Of a DNA stretch of 64,000 nucleotides, positions 9,136 to 17,598 are shown one piece after another (the stretch's first letter is position 1; the number at the start of each line of letters is the position of its first letter). A program made the position numbers and the translations under genes. Source of the DNA: JAOAPY01 sp038237475 (GTDB lineage: Bacteria; Acidobacteriota; Blastocatellia; Pyrinomonadales; Pyrinomonadaceae). The notes beneath the pieces are model-generated. The model did not search any database. It worked only from the letters and a program-made list of their open reading frames with translations, and was not told where the DNA came from. The DNA lies in contig JBBRYS010000003.1 of NCBI GenBank assembly GCA_038237475.1, positions 372,001 through 436,000 on the forward strand. The letters are read 5' to 3'.

Positions 9136-9510
9136 CTAATTTGAATTTCCCTCATCCATGAAGATGATCGCAGAGGAAACCAAGGTAAACACACTCCAAA
9201 GGGCCGTGGTGATAGCGACGAAGATGACGGTGCCACGAGTTACTGGCAGCGTGCTGATATACTGGCGTCTAAGGACTTCGACGGCCACTATATTGATAAC
9301 GAGTTGAGTGACCACCATGCGCCACCTACGCTTCATAAAAACCCAAAGCCCCGGAGAGCGCTGTCTATTTATCGCTGGTTGCCTCGCTTCAGCCCTCGCG
9401 CTGGCTGACGCTTTTACCTTCTCACGGTACTCTTTTACCCAAAGCTGGCCCCACGAGCTGATTAGGGTTACCGTCAGAACGGTAATAGCCGTCCAGGTAT
9501 TTTCGCTCAT
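9136..9510 (-). CDS. Small three-helix membrane protein carried by the mobile element
   Basis: A 124-residue protein starting MSENTWTAITVLTVTLISSW. ATG 9510 is preferred to the in-frame upstream ATG 9546 because GGAGGG stands 5-6 bases before it. Three hydrophobic segments are visible (about residues 5-20, 66-80 and 90-114). A basic, Ala/Arg-rich linker follows the first (KVKASASARAEARQPAINRQ). The stop codon TAG lies inside the left terminal inverted repeat, so the coding frame uses the transposon end, which suggests the gene belongs to the element. I do not recognise the family. No transposase motif (DDE or HUH) is present. Confidence 0.68.
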   Translation of the reverse strand: MSENTWTAITVLTVTLISSWGQLWVKEYREKVKASASARAEARQPAINRQRSPGLWVFMKRRWRMVVTQLVINIVAVEVLRRQYISTLPVTRGTVIFVAITTALWSVFTLVSSAIIFMDEGNSN

Positions 9511-9698
9511 GTTCGCCCTCCTCAGAGCGGTATTTGTACTACGCAAATAGTGTATTGACGGCTATCAGTTTATGGCTGGTGGATGTGCGAGGGCAAACGG
9601 CAATAGTTTGTAGTGAAAACGAATGGCGTAAATCTAAGAAGGAAAGCCGAGAGCCTGAGTGTTTGGGCTGGCCCTTAGCAAACGTGAAAGAAAGTAAA

Positions 9699-9724
9699 AG
9701 CGGGAGCCTTGGGTGACTCCCGCT
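9699..9724 (-). terminator. Intrinsic terminator inside the mobile element
   Basis: A perfect 8-bp stem AGCGGGAG/CTCCCGCT encloses a 10-base loop. Read on the minus strand it is followed by TTTTACTTTC. It would stop transcription entering from the right before it reaches the small membrane-protein gene. Confidence 0.65.
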
Positions 9725-10126
9725 AAAGTCGTGGTACTCGGTCAGCGTTCTTACTCCGGCAACCGAGTGCGCGTCTTATATCACTGACCTGAGACGTGAG
9801 ACAATAGCTACTCGGACAAGCACCGTGCCGGAACTCGGATTCCAGATTTCAGATTAGGACACTACCTGGTTACGAAGCGTGCATCCATGAGTTTGCTTCT
9901 TTGGACTGCGAGTGACCCAACCTCACTGCGTCTGTGCTATAAACATCTCGCCTTCGTTAACCCGAGTCGCCAGTGAAGCCAGGCATCCCTGACAGCGTCA
10001 GTGAGTGATTGAGACTTACGCCTCCGCTGGCGATAGCTGCAGAGCGACGGAAGGAAATAGAAACTGACCGGCACACCTAACCGCAGACTTGCTGGACCGC
10101 GAACGCCTGGCTCTCGCTTCCGGGCA

Positions 10127-11821
10127 GTGGCGATCTGCACTGTCGTACTTCTGACGATGGGTGCCAACCTCTTCTCGGTTACCCGGCGAAAGACCATAAC
10201 CAATGATGAGATCGTGCATATTCCGGCGGGTTACGAATACCTGACGGGGAGAAATTTCCGTCTCAACCCGGAACATCCGCCGCTGGTAAAGATGTGGGCA
10301 GCTCTGCCTCTATTGCTTTTCGAAACTCAATCCAGCGTGCCGGTTGAAGCCGCGAGTCAGAGTTATGCCGAGCTGTCGCAGGACTCCGCGCTTGAGTTTT
10401 GGCGAGCCAACTTCGAGCACTTCAAAAGAATATCGCTCTGGACGCGGTTGCCTGTGATCCTGCTCACACTGGTCCTGGGCGCGTTGATTTTTATTTACGG
10501 ACGGCAACTGTTTGGGGCACGCGCCGCCGTGTTGGCGGTCGCATTATTCAGCCTCGAACCAACCATGCTTGCGCATGGCCGGATTGTGCATACTGACATG
10601 GCAGCCGCCCTTGGTTACCTGCTTTTCGTGTTTGTCCTGCACTCCTATTACCGGGCTCCGAAGTTCTCCCATGTCTTGTGGTTTGGTCTCGCTACCGGAT
10701 TTGCGCTGCTGACAAAATTTTCATTGATCGTGCTCGTGCCGATCTTCATCGGCACCCTGTTGTATGTGGCCTGGAAAGCCCCGCGTTGGCGAGCCTCGCG
10801 CGTTCAACTCGGATTGGGGGCACTCACCTCGATTTGTGTTGTGCTGGCACTAATTAATGCGGCTTATTTCTTTCAACATCCAAAGCTCGCGCTGCCTGAG
10901 GTTGAGACTATATCTGGAAGCACGCCAGCCATCGCCGGCAACGTCTTCATGGCGATCGATGTGTTTTCAAAAATAGTTCCCACCTATTACCTTTTCGGCA
11001 TCTACACGGTTTTTGTTCACAATCACCTCGGTCATCCAGCCTCTTTGCTGGGGGAATACCGGACCATGGGTTGGTGGTATTACTTTCCAGTAGCGTTTGC
11101 GCTGAAGACGACCATTCCGTTCCTGCTTGTTTCTGTCAGCGCTTTGGCCTGGGCCATCAGCCGCGCAATTTGGGCGCGTGAAGAGCGATACATTCTCCTT
11201 CTCGCGGCGATAACTTTTTATGTCGCGCTGTCAATGACCGGTCACATCAATATTGGTGTCAGGCATATTGCTCCGGTATTTCCCTTCCTGTTTATCCTCG
11301 GCGGCGCAGCTTTGGATCGACTACTCACAGCGGAGAGGGCGCGGCGCTATGCGATGCCATTGATCGTGATGCTCTTCGCGTGGCTGGTGATAGATACGGT
11401 TCGCATTTATCCGAATTACCTCTCATTCACCAATCCGCTTACGTTCGGAAAAGCAAATTGGCAAGTGCTCTCGGATTCCAATGTTGAATGGGGGGAAGAT
11501 ATTGGAGCGCTGGCACGCTATCTCCACTCGAAGGGTGAGACGAAGCTATTGGGATCGCTTTCGGGCGGCTGGGGCACTGCAGAAATGTACGACCTGCAGT
11601 TGCTGGATTTTGCACCGCGAGATTTGGAGTCAGCGAGTACGCGTTACGTAGCCATCGGGGCCGGATTTCTCAATGGCTCGGCGATGCCACCGGACTTGAA
11701 AGACAAGGCGGGAAATGTCCTCAGTGAGGAGCAACGGCAGAACTATTTCGCGAAGTACAGATCGCTACGACCGGAAAAAATCTTCGGCAATTCAATTTAT
11801 CTTTACCGGAGGCCGGAATGA
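10127..11821 (+). CDS. GT39-like (PMT family) membrane glycosyltransferase
   Basis: A 564-residue multi-spanning protein of the PMT_2/GT39 type. The first loop reads ITNDEIVHIPAGYEYLTGRN and then FRLNPEHPPLVKMWAALPLL. It carries the conserved Asp-Glu and the NPEHPPLxK motif of this family. The enzymes transfer sugars from polyprenyl-phosphate donors on the periplasmic face. The usual N-terminal cytoplasmic residues and first helix are short here. The only standard start in frame is GTG 10127, with no ribosome site. An AAGGAA sits at 10051-10056 upstream of a CTG codon at 10064, and a stop at 10058 closes the frame. A non-standard start or a small 5' lesion is possible. The mobile element ends about 260 bases upstream. 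Confidence 0.8.
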   Translation: MAICTVVLLTMGANLFSVTRRKTITNDEIVHIPAGYEYLTGRNFRLNPEHPPLVKMWAALPLLLFETQSSVPVEAASQSYAELSQDSALEFWRANFEHFKRISLWTRLPVILLTLVLGALIFIYGRQLFGARAAVLAVALFSLEPTMLAHGRIVHTDMAAALGYLLFVFVLHSYYRAPKFSHVLWFGLATGFALLTKFSLIVLVPIFIGTLLYVAWKAPRWRASRVQLGLGALTSICVVLALINAAYFFQHPKLALPEVETISGSTPAIAGNVFMAIDVFSKIVPTYYLFGIYTVFVHNHLGHPASLLGEYRTMGWWYYFPVAFALKTTIPFLLVSVSALAWAISRAIWAREERYILLLAAITFYVALSMTGHINIGVRHIAPVFPFLFILGGAALDRLLTAERARRYAMPLIVMLFAWLVIDTVRIYPNYLSFTNPLTFGKANWQVLSDSNVEWGEDIGALARYLHSKGETKLLGSLSGGWGTAEMYDLQLLDFAPRDLESASTRYVAIGAGFLNGSAMPPDLKDKAGNVLSEEQRQNYFAKYRSLRPEKIFGNSIYLYRRPE

Positions 11822-11855
11822 ACAACACCTCGCTTTCATGTCCGCATGCGGGTGG

Positions 11856-12578
11856 TCACTTGGTGACTGGTGATGCCTTGACCGCTGGCGTCGCCGCAGT
11901 CTTGCCCTGTTTGGCAATTGCATCGTTGAGCAGCGCTACGACTTCGGGATGCTTCTGAGAAGTGGCGAGACTCACCGGCGATTCACCATCGGACTTCTTA
12001 ATGGTCGGGTCGGCGCCCTTTTCCAGCAAGAGCTTGATCACATCAGTCTTGCCATTCCAGCTTGCTTCGCTGAGAGCGGTGCGCCCGTTCTGATCCAATC
12101 CATTGACAGGGGTGCCTTTGTCGATTAGTTCCCTGACAATCTGAATATTTCCCTGATTCGCAGCTTCGACGAGGGCGGAAACACTTTTGAAGAGGTCGAC
12201 AATTTCTTTGCTGCGCGCGAGGCCGATGGGAGTGGCGCCATCGATCTTTTTAGCGCTCAAGTCAGCGCCGTGATCGAGCAGCAGTTTGACGGTATCGAGA
12301 TGCATGCCATAGGCCGCTTCCATGATCGGCGTGTTTTGATCGTCGCCACGCATATTTACATTGACACCATTCTCGAGTAATTCCTTGATTCTGGCATTAT
12401 CCCCTTTGGCTGCGACTTGTAACATTTCGACTTGCATCGGCGATAGAGTGCTCGTGGTCGTTTTAGCCGGCTCGCGACGGGTCAACTCGGGCCCTTCGGT
12501 GCTGCAGCCCGCCAGAATTCCAAACAGTGAAAAGGTCAAAGCCAGTTTGATGGCGAGCGACTTCCGTTCTTTGATCAT
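11856..12578 (-). CDS. Ankyrin-repeat lipoprotein
   Basis: A 240-residue protein with a type II signal peptide. A hydrophobic stretch ends in the lipobox LAGC (Cys25), predicting lipid anchoring. Four to five ankyrin repeats follow, for example NTPIMEAAYGMHLDTVKLLL, GRTALSEASWNGKTDVIKLL and DGESPVSLATSQKHPEVVAL. Ankyrin repeats mediate protein-protein contacts. The start ATG 12578 has GGAGG 9 bases upstream. It is transcribed against the surrounding glycan genes, so it is probably an independent unit. Its partner is unknown. Confidence 0.88.
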   Translation of the reverse strand: MIKERKSLAIKLALTFSLFGILAGCSTEGPELTRREPAKTTTSTLSPMQVEMLQVAAKGDNARIKELLENGVNVNMRGDDQNTPIMEAAYGMHLDTVKLLLDHGADLSAKKIDGATPIGLARSKEIVDLFKSVSALVEAANQGNIQIVRELIDKGTPVNGLDQNGRTALSEASWNGKTDVIKLLLEKGADPTIKKSDGESPVSLATSQKHPEVVALLNDAIAKQGKTAATPAVKASPVTK

Positions 12579-12818
12579 GTCTTATTGCCTCCAGCTTGAT
12601 GGATAACCAAGTGCCGTCAGGAATTGCTGAAAATCCGATAGTAAAGAGCAGCACAGTGTCGCACAGCACAAATAAAGTCGTCAAAAACCCTTTTTGCCAG
12701 TCGCGGCGCGGCTCCGATTCCACTGACCTGCATTTGCTTGTCGGATTGATCAGCGCCAGCTGTTCCCGCTTGCATCTGCGCTATACTGCGACCCATTTGC
12801 TGACTGCATAAGGTAAGA

Positions 12819-14477
12819 ATGAAATTAGCCGGACGTCTACTTGAGATCTGTTGGTTCTGCGCCCTCGGTCTGGCTTTGCTGGCCGCCGCGTTGACCACGC
12901 AACGGCGCACGAGTCAGGTGGAGGAAAATCCGAGCTTTTGCGATCCATTCGGCTATCTGCAAATGGCCCAGGAATTACGCTACGCGACCGCGGCGAAAAG
13001 AGCGCCGGATTTTTCGATTGAGACAACGCACACCCGGCTCCTGATCCAGTTAATGCAGGCGCAGCAGGTGCCACTGCCACTGTGGGACGAGATGGTCGCC
13101 CCCCTCGCACATCATTATTTCCCGGCCGCTGATCACGTAGCCGTGCAGTACCCGCCTGGCGCCGGCCTGGTGTTGGCGCTGTTTCCGGAAGGACGAGCTC
13201 TGCATGCTTTGAACCGTCTCGTCATCGTGGTGTTTCTGATAACCGGGTTGATATTGGTTGGAATCGCGGCCGTTAGGCGGCTGCCAATCGCGGGCGGCTT
13301 AATCGTTCTCGCCGTGACTCTGGGTCTGGAGATTCTGGCCCGCCTCGACAACGCAAGCTTTTCTATCAATGCACTGCTGGCGCCATTGTGGTTGTCCGGT
13401 CTGTGTCTGGCGGCAGCCTGGGCTGTACAAGGCAGATGGCCCAACGCCTTCTGGTCGTTGTGGTTTCTGATTCTGCTAGCGGGACTGTGTTTTGGTTTGG
13501 CTGTGCTGGCCCGCTTGCCGGTGATCCTGATATTGCCGGGTGTCTGTGTGATGCTGTGGCCGGCAAGCCTGCGCCGTCTGAGCAAAAGCGCCTGGGTTCC
13601 GTTCGGCCTTGGCGTCTTCATCACTTCAGTAGTTCCCCTGATGGTCCATCAGAGCCGCGTCTCCGGAGTCTGGTATCTGCCGACCTATGGACATGAGAAT
13701 ACGGAAACGCATCGGCTCAAGTACGTTCGTGACAATCTGATCTATTACCTCACAGATAAGCCGAGCGCCGATCATTGGGCGCTGCCATTAGTCTTCCTGG
13801 GGTGTTGCGGTCTGTTTTTTTGGTCCGCGCACCAGACGGCGCCGAAAACGAGGATGACCTTGCTTCGCCAATTGACTTGGCGGCGGCTAAGCGTAGCGGC
13901 GCTGCTCATGTTAATTATTTCGTCGGCTTATTTTCTTACGCACTTCGTAGCGATTAACTATTATCTGGTACCAGCCACTTTTGGATCCGTGCTCCTGCTG
14001 GCGTTGGGAGCCTTCGCGATGGAACAGCCGGCCTGGCAGACTAGCCCCATTCGTGGGGCGCGTCGCATTTTCATTGTGCTGGCTTTCATGGTGGCTTTAA
14101 GCCCGGGATTTGACGTGATGGCGCGCGCCTGGTCCCGCTTCGAACCGCCCGCCCCGGAACGAGCGCCAAAACAGTTTGCAGTGCCGGCGGAATTGGCGGA
14201 CGAATCAGCATGGGTCTGGGCTTGCGAATTGAGTGGGACGCTTTGGTATTATGCCCGCAAGCCGGCTCACAAACTTACGTCGACGAACGCTGAGACGCGT
14301 CTGTTGGTGTACAAGTTTGTAAAGGATCGCGGCGAGCCCCAGTACATCGTCACCGACGATGACAGCATGCAGAGAGTTGCGGATGAGATCGTACAACTCG
14401 GCGGTACGCTGGAGCGGCGCGGCCAACTCGATGGATTTCCATATTTTCTTATTCACTGGCCATCGAACAGGCCTTAA
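12819..14477 (+). CDS. Multi-spanning GT-C-like membrane protein
   Basis: A 552-residue protein with about eleven hydrophobic helices starting MKLAGRLLEICWFCALGLAL. Periplasmic segments include ENPSFCDPFGYLQMAQELRY near the N-terminus and a soluble tail (EPQYIVTDDDSMQRVADEIV). The Asp-containing first loop followed by a long membrane domain is the GT-C plan, but no family signature is clear. Orientation and spacing (gaps of 92 and 62 bases to the next two genes) suggest co-transcription with the genes up to 21076. Confidence 0.7.
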   Translation: MKLAGRLLEICWFCALGLALLAAALTTQRRTSQVEENPSFCDPFGYLQMAQELRYATAAKRAPDFSIETTHTRLLIQLMQAQQVPLPLWDEMVAPLAHHYFPAADHVAVQYPPGAGLVLALFPEGRALHALNRLVIVVFLITGLILVGIAAVRRLPIAGGLIVLAVTLGLEILARLDNASFSINALLAPLWLSGLCLAAAWAVQGRWPNAFWSLWFLILLAGLCFGLAVLARLPVILILPGVCVMLWPASLRRLSKSAWVPFGLGVFITSVVPLMVHQSRVSGVWYLPTYGHENTETHRLKYVRDNLIYYLTDKPSADHWALPLVFLGCCGLFFWSAHQTAPKTRMTLLRQLTWRRLSVAALLMLIISSAYFLTHFVAINYYLVPATFGSVLLLALGAFAMEQPAWQTSPIRGARRIFIVLAFMVALSPGFDVMARAWSRFEPPAPERAPKQFAVPAELADESAWVWACELSGTLWYYARKPAHKLTSTNAETRLLVYKFVKDRGEPQYIVTDDDSMQRVADEIVQLGGTLERRGQLDGFPYFLIHWPSNRP

Positions 14478-14569
14478 AAGGATTGTCCGGGCAAGGCTAA
14501 GATCGATTTACCACTCTATGGGTGTGCGCAAAGGTTGCCTCGACGCTGCTCGATGCCACTATTTTCTGA

Positions 14570-15694
14570 ATGAACAATCTTTCCCAATCGTACAACTTAC
14601 CGGGGTCCGAGACTCTGACGCCCGCGGAGGGAGATGACGCAGCTCACAAACGCTGGTTCATCCTTGGGTTGTTGTTGACGACCTGGGTGCCGCTCGCGCT
14701 GTTCCTCGCGTTCGGACAGATGACCTCTTTCTCTACCGGCGTCGGAAGCATTCGGGCAATTTTTCTTTTTCTGAGCACGGCCCATGTTCCCGCTACACTT
14801 TTTTTCTACACGGACAGCGAATTCTCAGGCATCGTGCGCAGCCACCGGGCGCGCTACATCTACTTCCCGCTGGCGCTGATGCTGGTGACCGGCGTGCTGG
14901 TAGCGTTTGCCGACGCCACGACCCTGGCCCTGGTCTTCCTGACTTTCTGGGGTTGGCAGGCGTTTCACTATGGGCGCCAGAATATTGGCGTGTATGCGTT
15001 CGTCAGCATCGCCGAGAAGCAAAAGCCGGCGAGCCGGCTGGAAAAAATTGCGATTGATGCAGGGACGATTTGCGGCATCCTCGGGACCTTCAAAATTCTC
15101 GGCCTCAATATTGCCCCGGCTTATCTGCACGGGCCACTCGACCTTTTCTATAAAGCGGGGCTGGTGGGGATGATACTGGTTGCGGTTTTCAGCCTGCTTG
15201 TGTATTTCAGAAATTTCAAAGAGACCACGCTGCTTAAGTCCATTTTCTTTTTCACGCTCGTCTTTTTCTTTTTACCAATCTGGTTGTCGAACAACATCAA
15301 CGTAACATTTTTCAGTTATGCGATCGCGCATGGACTCCAGTACCTCACCTTCATGAGTGTGGTCTCGATTAATTCGAAGCCCGACGGAGCATCTGCTTTT
15401 CCCTACCGCAGCGTGGGAAAGTTTCTGCTGTTTCTGTTGCTGGTAGGATTCTTCTTTTACCGCGCTGAAGATTTGAAGGCTTTTGAAACGGTCAGGAGCA
15501 GCAGCGTGTTACTGCACTCAGTTAATTTCCTGGTGGGCGCAATTCTGGGAGCGACCATGGCGCACTTCGTCATCGATGCCGGTGCGTGGCGACTAAGTCG
15601 CGTGGCCCAGCGCGCCTATATGAGCAGGCGATTTGGGTTCCTGCTAAAATCCCGCAGCCAAGCCGCTCATCCGCAAAGCGTCACTCCGGTTTAG
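14570..15694 (+). CDS. Histidine-containing multi-spanning membrane protein, unknown function
   Basis: A 374-residue membrane protein with about nine to ten helices. Polar residues recur at helix ends: STAHVPATLFFY, FWGWQAFHYGRQN, YAIAHGLQYLTF and TMAHFVIDAGAWRLSR. The repeated intramembrane His (with HFVID-type ending) suggests metal, heme or lipid-head-group chemistry rather than a simple transporter, but this is inference. I cannot assign a named family. It sits between two GT-C-type genes in the same direction, so a role in the glycan pathway is likely. Confidence 0.65.
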   Translation: MNNLSQSYNLPGSETLTPAEGDDAAHKRWFILGLLLTTWVPLALFLAFGQMTSFSTGVGSIRAIFLFLSTAHVPATLFFYTDSEFSGIVRSHRARYIYFPLALMLVTGVLVAFADATTLALVFLTFWGWQAFHYGRQNIGVYAFVSIAEKQKPASRLEKIAIDAGTICGILGTFKILGLNIAPAYLHGPLDLFYKAGLVGMILVAVFSLLVYFRNFKETTLLKSIFFFTLVFFFLPIWLSNNINVTFFSYAIAHGLQYLTFMSVVSINSKPDGASAFPYRSVGKFLLFLLLVGFFFYRAEDLKAFETVRSSSVLLHSVNFLVGAILGATMAHFVIDAGAWRLSRVAQRAYMSRRFGFLLKSRSQAAHPQSVTPV

Positions 15695-15756
15695 ACTGAG
15701 ATAGTGCGGCTTCTGCTGCCTGCATCGAGTTTCCTGATCAGCCGGCTCCCGAACTA

Positions 15757-17553
15757 ATGGCTCAACTTATGAAGGGTTGGTTGAAATCAGATCCACTGAT
15801 CGCGGTCGCGATCTTCTTACTGTCATTTTTCCTCTACTGGTTTTCTCCGGTCTCGCAAGTGACTGACTCGAACTATGCGATGTTGTTGAGCCAGGATCTG
15901 CTTGAGCACCACAGCTTTGAACTCGACCACTATGCTATCCCGCGCCTCACACCGGAATACCACTACAACACGATCATGAACGGCGAGATTCATCAGATCG
16001 AAGTTCATGACGGGCACTTCTATTATTATTTTCCACCCGGCACTTCCGTGCTATCGGTTCCTTTTGTGGCAGCGCTGAAAGTCCTGGGCCTGGCAGCTGC
16101 GAATCCCGACGGCACGCACAACCTCGATAACGAGATCGCGATCCAGACAATGTTGGCAGCTCTGCTGATGGCGGCACTGGTGGTTGTTTTCTTCTTCTCT
16201 GCTCGCATCGTGTTACCGGCGGGTTGGAGCGCACTCATAGCACTGGGCAGCGGATTCGGCACGCAGATGTGGAGCACCGCTTCGCGCGCCATGTGGACCG
16301 AGACGTGGGGCATTCTGTTGCTGGGAATCGTGATTCACTTGCTGCTGCGCACTCAGATACTTGGGAGACGTGTGAGTCCCGTCCTGCTGGCAACGCTGCT
16401 TGCCTGGACCTATTTTGTCAGGCCGACGAACGCAGTGGCGATCTTCGGGATTAGCTTGTGGCTGCTCGTGTTTCAGCGCCGGTACTTCATCCGCTATGCA
16501 ATTGCCGGAGTAGGGTGGTTGGCGTTGTTCATTGCCTGGTCGTGGTTCCAATACCACCAACTGCTGCCGCAATATTATCTGGCTAATCGGCTGGCCTTTA
16601 AGCAAGCGTGGGTAGCACTGCCCGGCAATCTCATCAGCCCTTCGCGAGGCCTGCTCATATTTGTGCCGGTGCTGATATTTATTGTGTGGCTGGCGGCAAG
16701 ATACTGGCGCTGGATTGGTCAGCGCTGTCTGGCGTGGCTCTCTCTTTTCGTGATCGTCTTACACCTGATAGTGATTGCGGGTTTCGATCCATGGCATGGA
16801 GGCTTCTCTTATGGGCCGAGATTTTCCACCGGGCTGGTGCCGTGGTTCACACTGCTGAGCATTCTCAGCTTTGGGGGTCTGCTTGAGTACCGACGCCAAA
16901 ATCCTGCAACGCGTGTCTGGCCCGCACGAGTGCTGTTAAGTTGCGGAGCCCTCCTGCTGGTGCTGAGTGTTCTGATCAACGCCCGCGGAGCTCTCTCACG
17001 CGAAACCTGGATTTGGAACGTGCGACCAACTAATGTGGATGACTCTCCCGAAAAGATTTGGGACTGGCGGTGGCCACAGCTTCTGGCCGGCTGGGTGCGG
17101 CCGCCGCGGCCAGGTACGATGACTGTGCCAGCCGCCTTGCAGATCGACTTCGGTACAAACAAGGCCGACCCGTATCTTTGGTTTGGCTGGAGCGCGCCTG
17201 AGCCTAACTCACGCTGGACCGAAGCAAAAGAGGCAGGGATCGTTTTCCATGTCGATAGTCTTCCTGCGCGGGACTTGCTGATGGAGATCCAGCTCGCCGG
17301 ATTTGTTGTCGCCGGCAAGCATCCGCAGCAGAGAGTTAACATCGCTCTCAATGGCACAACTGTCGACAGCTTTGTAATCGAGCAAGGCGAGTCGATGGGA
17401 CACACTATGGCTCTGCCGGCGAGACTGCTGCGCAGTGATAACGAGTTGATATTCAAGCTGCCGGACGCCCGATCGCCGCTATCGTTGGGTCTCAGTAAGG
17501 ATCCACGGCCATTGGGAATCTCGGTCTTCTGGATGGAGTTCGAAGAGAAGTGA
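15757..17553 (+). CDS. GT-C-like membrane protein with C-terminal beta domain
   Basis: A 598-residue protein. Residues 1 to about 420 are a multi-helix membrane domain beginning SDPLIAVAIFLLSFFLYWFS. The first loop contains DSNYAMLLSQDLLEH and a His/Tyr-rich DGHFYYYFPPGTS. From about residue 455 a soluble beta domain reads YLWFGWSAPEPNSRWTEAKE and ends SPLSLGLSKDPRPLGISVFW. The same domain ends the protein at 21203-23356 (YLWYGWSGPE...SP-ALGISEDWRLLGF). The N-terminal half resembles polyprenol-sugar-dependent transferases. The tail may bind the growing glycan. Neither function is proven by sequence. Confidence 0.75.
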   Translation: MAQLMKGWLKSDPLIAVAIFLLSFFLYWFSPVSQVTDSNYAMLLSQDLLEHHSFELDHYAIPRLTPEYHYNTIMNGEIHQIEVHDGHFYYYFPPGTSVLSVPFVAALKVLGLAAANPDGTHNLDNEIAIQTMLAALLMAALVVVFFFSARIVLPAGWSALIALGSGFGTQMWSTASRAMWTETWGILLLGIVIHLLLRTQILGRRVSPVLLATLLAWTYFVRPTNAVAIFGISLWLLVFQRRYFIRYAIAGVGWLALFIAWSWFQYHQLLPQYYLANRLAFKQAWVALPGNLISPSRGLLIFVPVLIFIVWLAARYWRWIGQRCLAWLSLFVIVLHLIVIAGFDPWHGGFSYGPRFSTGLVPWFTLLSILSFGGLLEYRRQNPATRVWPARVLLSCGALLLVLSVLINARGALSRETWIWNVRPTNVDDSPEKIWDWRWPQLLAGWVRPPRPGTMTVPAALQIDFGTNKADPYLWFGWSAPEPNSRWTEAKEAGIVFHVDSLPARDLLMEIQLAGFVVAGKHPQQRVNIALNGTTVDSFVIEQGESMGHTMALPARLLRSDNELIFKLPDARSPLSLGLSKDPRPLGISVFWMEFEEK

Positions 17554-17598
17554 TTTACACATAACCAGACTGCGCACATCTTTTTATTCAACTGATTC

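Larger units (their letters stand above)
9127..9866. mobile_element. 740-bp transposase-less element with terminal inverted repeats
   Basis: Both ends carry GGTAGTGTCCTAAT, continuing as T-TGAA on the left and C-TGAA on the right when read inward. That is 18 of 19 matching positions (9127-9145 and 9848-9866). Immediately outside lies a perfect 9-base direct repeat TGGTTACGA (9118-9126 and 9867-9875), as expected of a target-site duplication. The interior encodes only one convincing gene, a three-helix membrane protein at 9136-9510, plus about 350 bp of non-coding DNA with a terminator hairpin. No transposase is present. This looks like a MITE or passenger-carrying derivative mobilised in trans. 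The parent insertion-sequence family is unknown; the 9-bp duplication and TGTCC-containing ends limit the possibilities. Confidence 0.82.

Noticed and set aside
9534..9716. 60-codon plus-strand frame inside the mobile element
   Set aside because: Non-ATG start, no ribosome site, and the stop lies in a terminator hairpin; unlikely to be translated.
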